In this document: positions 61,579 to 64,000 of the stretch, piece by piece
How positions within the stretch are numbered: position 1 is the first letter of the stretch
Layout of the letters: each line of letters opens with the position of its first letter
Assembly (NCBI GenBank): GCA_963815785.1
Contig: CAWFHZ010000002.1
Span: 62,001 to 126,000 of the forward strand
Direction: 5' to 3'
DNA length: 64,000 nt
Origin: DATFVA01 sp963815785
GTDB lineage: Bacteria; Bacteroidota; Ignavibacteria; Ignavibacteriales; Ignavibacteriaceae
Notes under the pieces: generated by a model
Database searches by the model: none
Seen by the model: only the letters and a program-made list of their open reading frames with translations
What the model was told of the DNA's origin: nothing
Made by a program: the position numbers and the translations under genes

Positions 61579-62145
61579 CTAATCTGGAAGCAAATCAGCC
61601 AGCTGTTTTTCAAGTTCCTCGTAAACAGAGTCTGGTCCGGCACCAAGCGCATTAAATGTCTTGCTTGCAAAGCTGCGCATTGTAGCGGTTAGTGTAATGT
61701 CGAGGATTTCTTCGTCTTCGAGACCCAGCTCACGAAGTGTATCAATGTCAGCCTTAGTAATAGTATTGGCACCCATGATAATTTTCCGGGTAAACTCCAT
61801 TATTGCAACTTCCACGTTTTCTAATCCTGCGTTATGAAAATTTGTAAGTATTGCCCGCAATTGTTCCACACTGAATCCGTTTTTGTTCAACACCGCACCG
61901 TGTGCAAGGAGACAGTAACGACAATTTAAAGCTTCTGCAGCCGCAAAAGTGACGAGCTCGTAGCGTCTCAATCTAAGGTTTTTGCGAATACTGCCTTGAA
62001 AAACCCGCCATGCTTCCAACACTTCTGGTCGCAGACTAAATACCTTTGCGTGATTGGGTACGTATCCCAGGCTCTTTTGGTCTCCTTCGTAAATCTCACG
62101 GAGTCTGCCTTCCGCTCCGGCTTCGGGTATCGTTTGAATGAACAT
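61579..62145 (-). CDS. AhpD-like/carboxymuconolactone decarboxylase-family protein (peroxidase-related)
   Basis: About 188 aa from ATG 62145, which has a perfect GGAGG before it. A TTG four codons upstream is possible. The redox CxxC is in EALNCRYCLLAHG, with the His three positions later as in AhpD-family proteins. The arrangement matches the so-called peroxidase-related enzymes. The gene is visibly more GC-rich than its neighbours, which suggests recent acquisition. It may reduce peroxides or act on small aromatic or quinone compounds; substrate unknown. Confidence 0.88.
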   Translation of the reverse strand: MFIQTIPEAGAEGRLREIYEGDQKSLGYVPNHAKVFSLRPEVLEAWRVFQGSIRKNLRLRRYELVTFAAAEALNCRYCLLAHGAVLNKNGFSVEQLRAILTNFHNAGLENVEVAIMEFTRKIIMGANTITKADIDTLRELGLEDEEILDITLTATMRSFASKTFNALGAGPDSVYEELEKQLADLLPD

Positions 62146-62302
62146 TAACTCCTCCAAAGAATTAGTGTTAATAGCAATTTTAGTCTTATGTTAAACATAC
62201 GTCTTGACTGAGATGCCGTTGACCTGCAGTCCGGAATAAGAAACTTATTTTATTACTAATGCCAACTTGCTGTAGTCTTACACCACCGGCAACATTTCTA
62301 AC

Positions 62303-62998
62303 CTATTTAATTGATTTATTTATTGCTATAAAGGATATACCATTTATCCCGGCATCTAAACAATTATTATTGTATTCAATCTTTCTTGCAATACCCAGGT
62401 AGATTTTAATTCCACTTAAAGTATTACTTTCAGACTGTCTTAAATAAATTGAATTGTTATTGATTGAGAATTCATATTGAACAGGAATAATTTTTTTGTA
62501 ACATCCTGAAGTAGTGTCTGCCTCTTCTATAAATTCCTTTGAAAACTTTACTTTTATAAAAGAGCTGTCAATTAAATTCACAGTCTTATGAATATCCCAA
62601 TCGGTAATCCCTTCAAAAACCAGCTCATTTCCTTTTCTTATTATTAAACCGAATGTTGATGGCCAGCCCGGTTTTGTTTCATAATATATTTGATACTTCG
62701 AATCAGAAGAGAGATTGATTTGCTCATTAATATTTTTTATTTCAATATTTAGTGTGTCCTGTAGTTTTTCATCATAGAAAAAATAATGAGAACTGACATA
62801 AGATCCTTCATTTTCTGTTTTTGAGAACAGAAATGTAGCATTAGAAAAATAATTATTATTGTTATGTTCGTTGGAACTAGAATGGGATAAATTAAATTCA
62901 AACTCCTTTGCCTGGCTATAATGATCCTGTTGAGCGTAAAAATCATTGAAGGGAATAATCATTATAAGTAAAAACAAGTAAGTAAATAATATCTTCAT
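62303..62998 (-). CDS. Exported protein of unknown function
   Basis: 231 aa. A signal peptide of ~22 residues (MKILFTYLFLLIMIIPF) ends in FYAQ. The mature protein is rich in Asn, Ser and beta strands, e.g. EFNLSHSSSNEHNNNNYFSN, YYETKPGWPSTFGLII and VNLIDSSFIKVKF. There are two cysteines (SGCYKK, NNNCLDAG) that could form a disulfide. No family recognised. It is followed upstream by the TlpA-like gene on the same strand, with about 86 nt between, so they may belong together. Confidence 0.65.
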   Translation of the reverse strand: MKILFTYLFLLIMIIPFNDFYAQQDHYSQAKEFEFNLSHSSSNEHNNNNYFSNATFLFSKTENEGSYVSSHYFFYDEKLQDTLNIEIKNINEQINLSSDSKYQIYYETKPGWPSTFGLIIRKGNELVFEGITDWDIHKTVNLIDSSFIKVKFSKEFIEEADTTSGCYKKIIPVQYEFSINNNSIYLRQSESNTLSGIKIYLGIARKIEYNNNCLDAGINGISFIAINKSIK

Positions 62999-63084
62999 TT
63001 AAGATCTTTGTAAATATTGACTATTTAATAACATGGACACTAACAGGCAGTCCGTAGGCTGAGTAAAGAGTTATTCATACTTTA

Positions 63085-64000
63085 TTAATGATTTAAAAAA
63101 CTATCAATTGTTTCTGATAATCCTTTTTCCTGAAAGCTGTGACTATTCGCTAATATTTTACCTTCGGGACTTACTAGAATATTTACAGGCACCCCTGTTA
63201 TCCCAAAATATTTTACAACTTTATCATTAAAACCATTATTTAAGATTATATTATATCAGGGCATTGCCCCTTTCTTTTTCCAAAAACCCTTTAAGATATT
63301 TGGTGAATCATCTAACGATATACTCACTATTGTAAAATTAGAATTTTTATATTTTTCATAAAATTCTTTATTTCAGGCATTTCAGAAACACCAGGAGCGC
63401 ACCAGGTTGCCCAGAATTGTAGTAAATAATATTTACCAATTAATTTTTGTGGTGTTAAGGTTTTATTAGTATCAATAAGTCGGAGATTAAACTCTGGAAC
63501 TGTTTTCCCAACTTTTAATCTTCCTTCGGGGTTATAGTCTATCAAAGCGTTTTTAATTAAATCCATATCAATGTCTGAGTAATCTTTTTTAAGAATATTA
63601 TAGTAATAATCAGCTTTTTCATAATCTTGATATAAATATAAAACGTCAAGAATGTTTCGAAGTGCATTTGCCTTAACAATTTTATACGGGTTTTTATCGT
63701 AAATGCTTAATCTATATTCCAATGATTTATTTAGCGCATAATCTTTAAACATTTTTTTCTGTTTACTGGTAAATTTAGAAAATGGAATACCAATCTTTGA
63801 GATATAATCTTTAAGAGCAAGATTTGTGTAGAGGTTGGCAAAAAAGATTATTGAGTTATCAATGTTAATTTTCCAAATAACATCTTCTGGTTTTAATATT
63901 TTCAGACATATTTCTTGTAGAGCGGTATCTTTTTTTATTAATGTGCAACCTTCAAAAAATATTTTAGGTAACTACATAGCTGCATATTTCCGAATAAATA
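63085..64000 (-). pseudogene. TlpA-like thioredoxin-family protein, damaged and running off the right edge
   Basis: The minus strand encodes a helical N-terminal domain (ALQEICLKILKPEDVIW ... YIYDKNPYKIVKANAL-like) and a C-terminal TlpA thioredoxin domain. The redox motif reads WATWCAPG where WCxPC is expected, so the second Cys is Gly. After PEIKNF the frame breaks; one more A in AAAG would give EFYEKYKNSNFTIVSISLDD. Further on AMP is followed by TGA where Trp (PWYNI) is expected, then NGFNDKVVKYFGITGVPVN continues to the stop at 63085. Family members are periplasmic thiol oxidoreductases of Bacteroidota. Three lesions suggest a pseudogene or low-quality sequence. Confidence 0.65.

Noticed and set aside
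63240..63270. TGA read as Trp in the TlpA-like gene
   Set aside because: TGA clearly ends other genes in the window (for example the overlapping ATGA junctions of the carotenoid operon), so recoding is not supported.

Overview
The window is a gene-dense, AT-rich stretch of a bacterial chromosome. It looks like a member of the Bacteroidota/Ignavibacteriota (Chlorobi) side of the tree. The reasons are promoters of the type TTG-N20-TAnnTTTG in front of several genes, many SPI/SPII-exported proteins and outer-membrane beta-barrels, a Chlorobi/Salinibacter-like carotenoid gene set, and a Na+-pumping methylmalonyl-CoA decarboxylase. Many genes also carry Shine-Dalgarno sequences. Phylum placement is inference; no rRNA or other marker is present.

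Layout. 1-5.7 kb (minus): 5'-part of smc, a GH2-like pseudoenzyme fused to a membrane domain, and tpiA. 5.8-11.9 kb (plus): an MFS transporter, queC-queF (queuosine precursor), glnD, murI and a small protein. 12-16.8 kb: asparaginase, Nfu-type Fe-S protein, ogt, a KamA-family radical SAM enzyme, a 54-aa basic protein, ybaK. 16.8-22.3 kb: a peptide ABC transporter, with the two ATPases on the minus strand and the binding lipoprotein plus two permeases divergent on the plus strand. The last permease overlaps a Ser/Thr kinase-ATPase-TPR gene by 4 bp. 22.3-33 kb (plus): a signalling island with that kinase, a sigma-54 activator, two paralogous small lipoproteins each preceded by a sigma-54-like -24/-12 element, a TPR protein, a GAF-ATPase kinase and a hybrid histidine kinase.

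33-41.1 kb (minus): a nine-gene, almost fully overlapping carotenoid operon, crtI-crtB-unknown-crtYcd-crtD-acyltransferase-glycosyltransferase-cruF-crtW. The gene set predicts a 4-keto, 1'-glycosylated and acylated monocyclic carotenoid of the myxobactone/salinixanthin type. 41.3-47.1 kb (plus): methylmalonyl-CoA mutase large subunit, epimerase and the four subunits of a Na+-translocating methylmalonyl-CoA decarboxylase, a complete succinyl-CoA to propionyl-CoA branch except for the B12-binding mutase subunit. 47-64 kb: outer-membrane proteins, an esterase, a PAP2-like phosphatase, a long coiled-coil protein, a secreted GH13 amylase, transketolase, an acyl-CoA synthetase, an RRM RNA-binding protein, an ABC-2 exporter, an AhpD-like protein, an unknown exported protein and a damaged TlpA-like thioredoxin.

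At least six genes carry single-base frameshifts (kinase/TPR, lipoprotein 1, biotin carrier, transketolase, ABC-2 permease, TlpA-like). Several fall at short A or T runs, and they include housekeeping genes, so uncorrected sequencing or assembly indels are the simplest explanation. Any claim about those genes should keep that in mind.
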